DNA from: Microseira sp041929235
Lineage (GTDB): Bacteria > Cyanobacteriota > Cyanobacteriia > Cyanobacteriales > Aerosakkonemataceae
Direction of reading: 5' to 3'
DNA: 64,000 bases
Assembly: GCF_041929235.1 (NCBI RefSeq)
Contig: NZ_JBHFNP010000277.1
Coordinates: forward strand, 1-64,000
Position 1 is the stretch's first letter. Every line of letters begins with the position of its first letter. Of the stretch, positions 63,769 to 64,000 are shown in pieces. The position numbers and the translations under genes are program-made. A model generated the notes under the pieces. That model made no database searches. It worked only from the letters and a program-made list of their open reading frames with translations, and was not told where the DNA came from.

Positions 63769-64000
63769 AAATATACTTTGGCAAGCCGGTATCTATTATA
63801 CTGAATGATGCGCGATCGCATCGCCCTCTTCTACTTTCTCACCTCCCAAGCTGCGACAGTCTCACCACTATGCCCAACACCTAGAACAATCTGTCAACCA
63901 ACAGGAAATTTTGTTTGAGCTTGACCGAATTCCCCAGCCAAAGCGGCTGCATAGTTTGTCATTACTATCTTGCTGAACCAGCAGGCTGCTTAAGATTATA

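Overview
The window comes from a cyanobacterium, probably a large-genome filamentous one. The direct evidence is a chlorophyll synthase gene (chlG) in its usual DUF2862 / ArsA-like / chlG order, a cyanobacterial-type short S1 protein gene, xisH/xisI, many GCGATCGC (HIP1) octamers and heptanucleotide short tandem repeats of the TTGGTAA and AATTAGC kind. No tRNA, rRNA or CRISPR array was recognised.

Layout. (1) 1-4.1 kb: a glycine-zipper protein, a small two-gene module whose HNH partner is cut by a miniature transposon, an EACC1/caspase conflict operon, and a DUF4258/DUF2283 pair whose DUF4258 half is broken by a second copy of the same transposon. (2) 4.1-11.1 kb, minus strand: a surface-polysaccharide cluster with two glycosyltransferases, rfbA/rfbD/rfbC for dTDP-L-rhamnose (no rfbB here), a large membrane protein and an internally deleted GT2 enzyme. 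(3) 11.6-17.7 kb, minus strand: a type I secretion operon (PpiC-type isomerase, ABC exporter with cyclic-nucleotide and dead C39 domains, HlyD-type adaptor). An RTX beta-roll protein (21.2-22.7 kb) and an RTX lipase (42.4-44.0 kb) are likely substrates. (4) 18.2-36.0 kb: a second, very large polysaccharide cluster with multi-domain glycosyltransferases of 901 and 1661 residues, a sulfotransferase, two methyltransferases, a PhyH-type oxygenase and a Wzm/Wzt ABC exporter. (5) 36.6-42.3 kb: housekeeping and hypothetical genes including chlG. (6) 44.2-57.1 kb: an accessory region with a STAND-type vMAP/NB-ARC/WD40 protein interrupted by a frameshift, toxin-antitoxin pairs (GNAT/DUF1778, RelE-like, PIN), xisHI, a stop-riddled DUF3883 relic and a phosphotransferase flanked by 155-bp direct repeats; pyk lies among them. 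(7) 57.8-63.8 kb: metK, a HAD hydrolase, S1 and a metallophosphoesterase.

How the genes work together. The two polysaccharide clusters and the Wzm/Wzt exporter look like one programme for a rhamnose-containing, methylated and possibly sulfated surface glycan. Four of these proteins share a previously unremarked beta-rich module marked by GW...RxDV...SGW. The secretion operon would export the RTX proteins to the same surface.

The strongest leads are this shared module; a 61-64 bp palindrome found five times, two of them inserted in the same reading phase into linkers of giant glycosyltransferases; a 173-174 bp MITE with target duplications in two small toxin-like genes; and the EACC1/caspase and NB-ARC systems. 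All functional calls rest on reading the translated sequence and remembered family features; no search was run.
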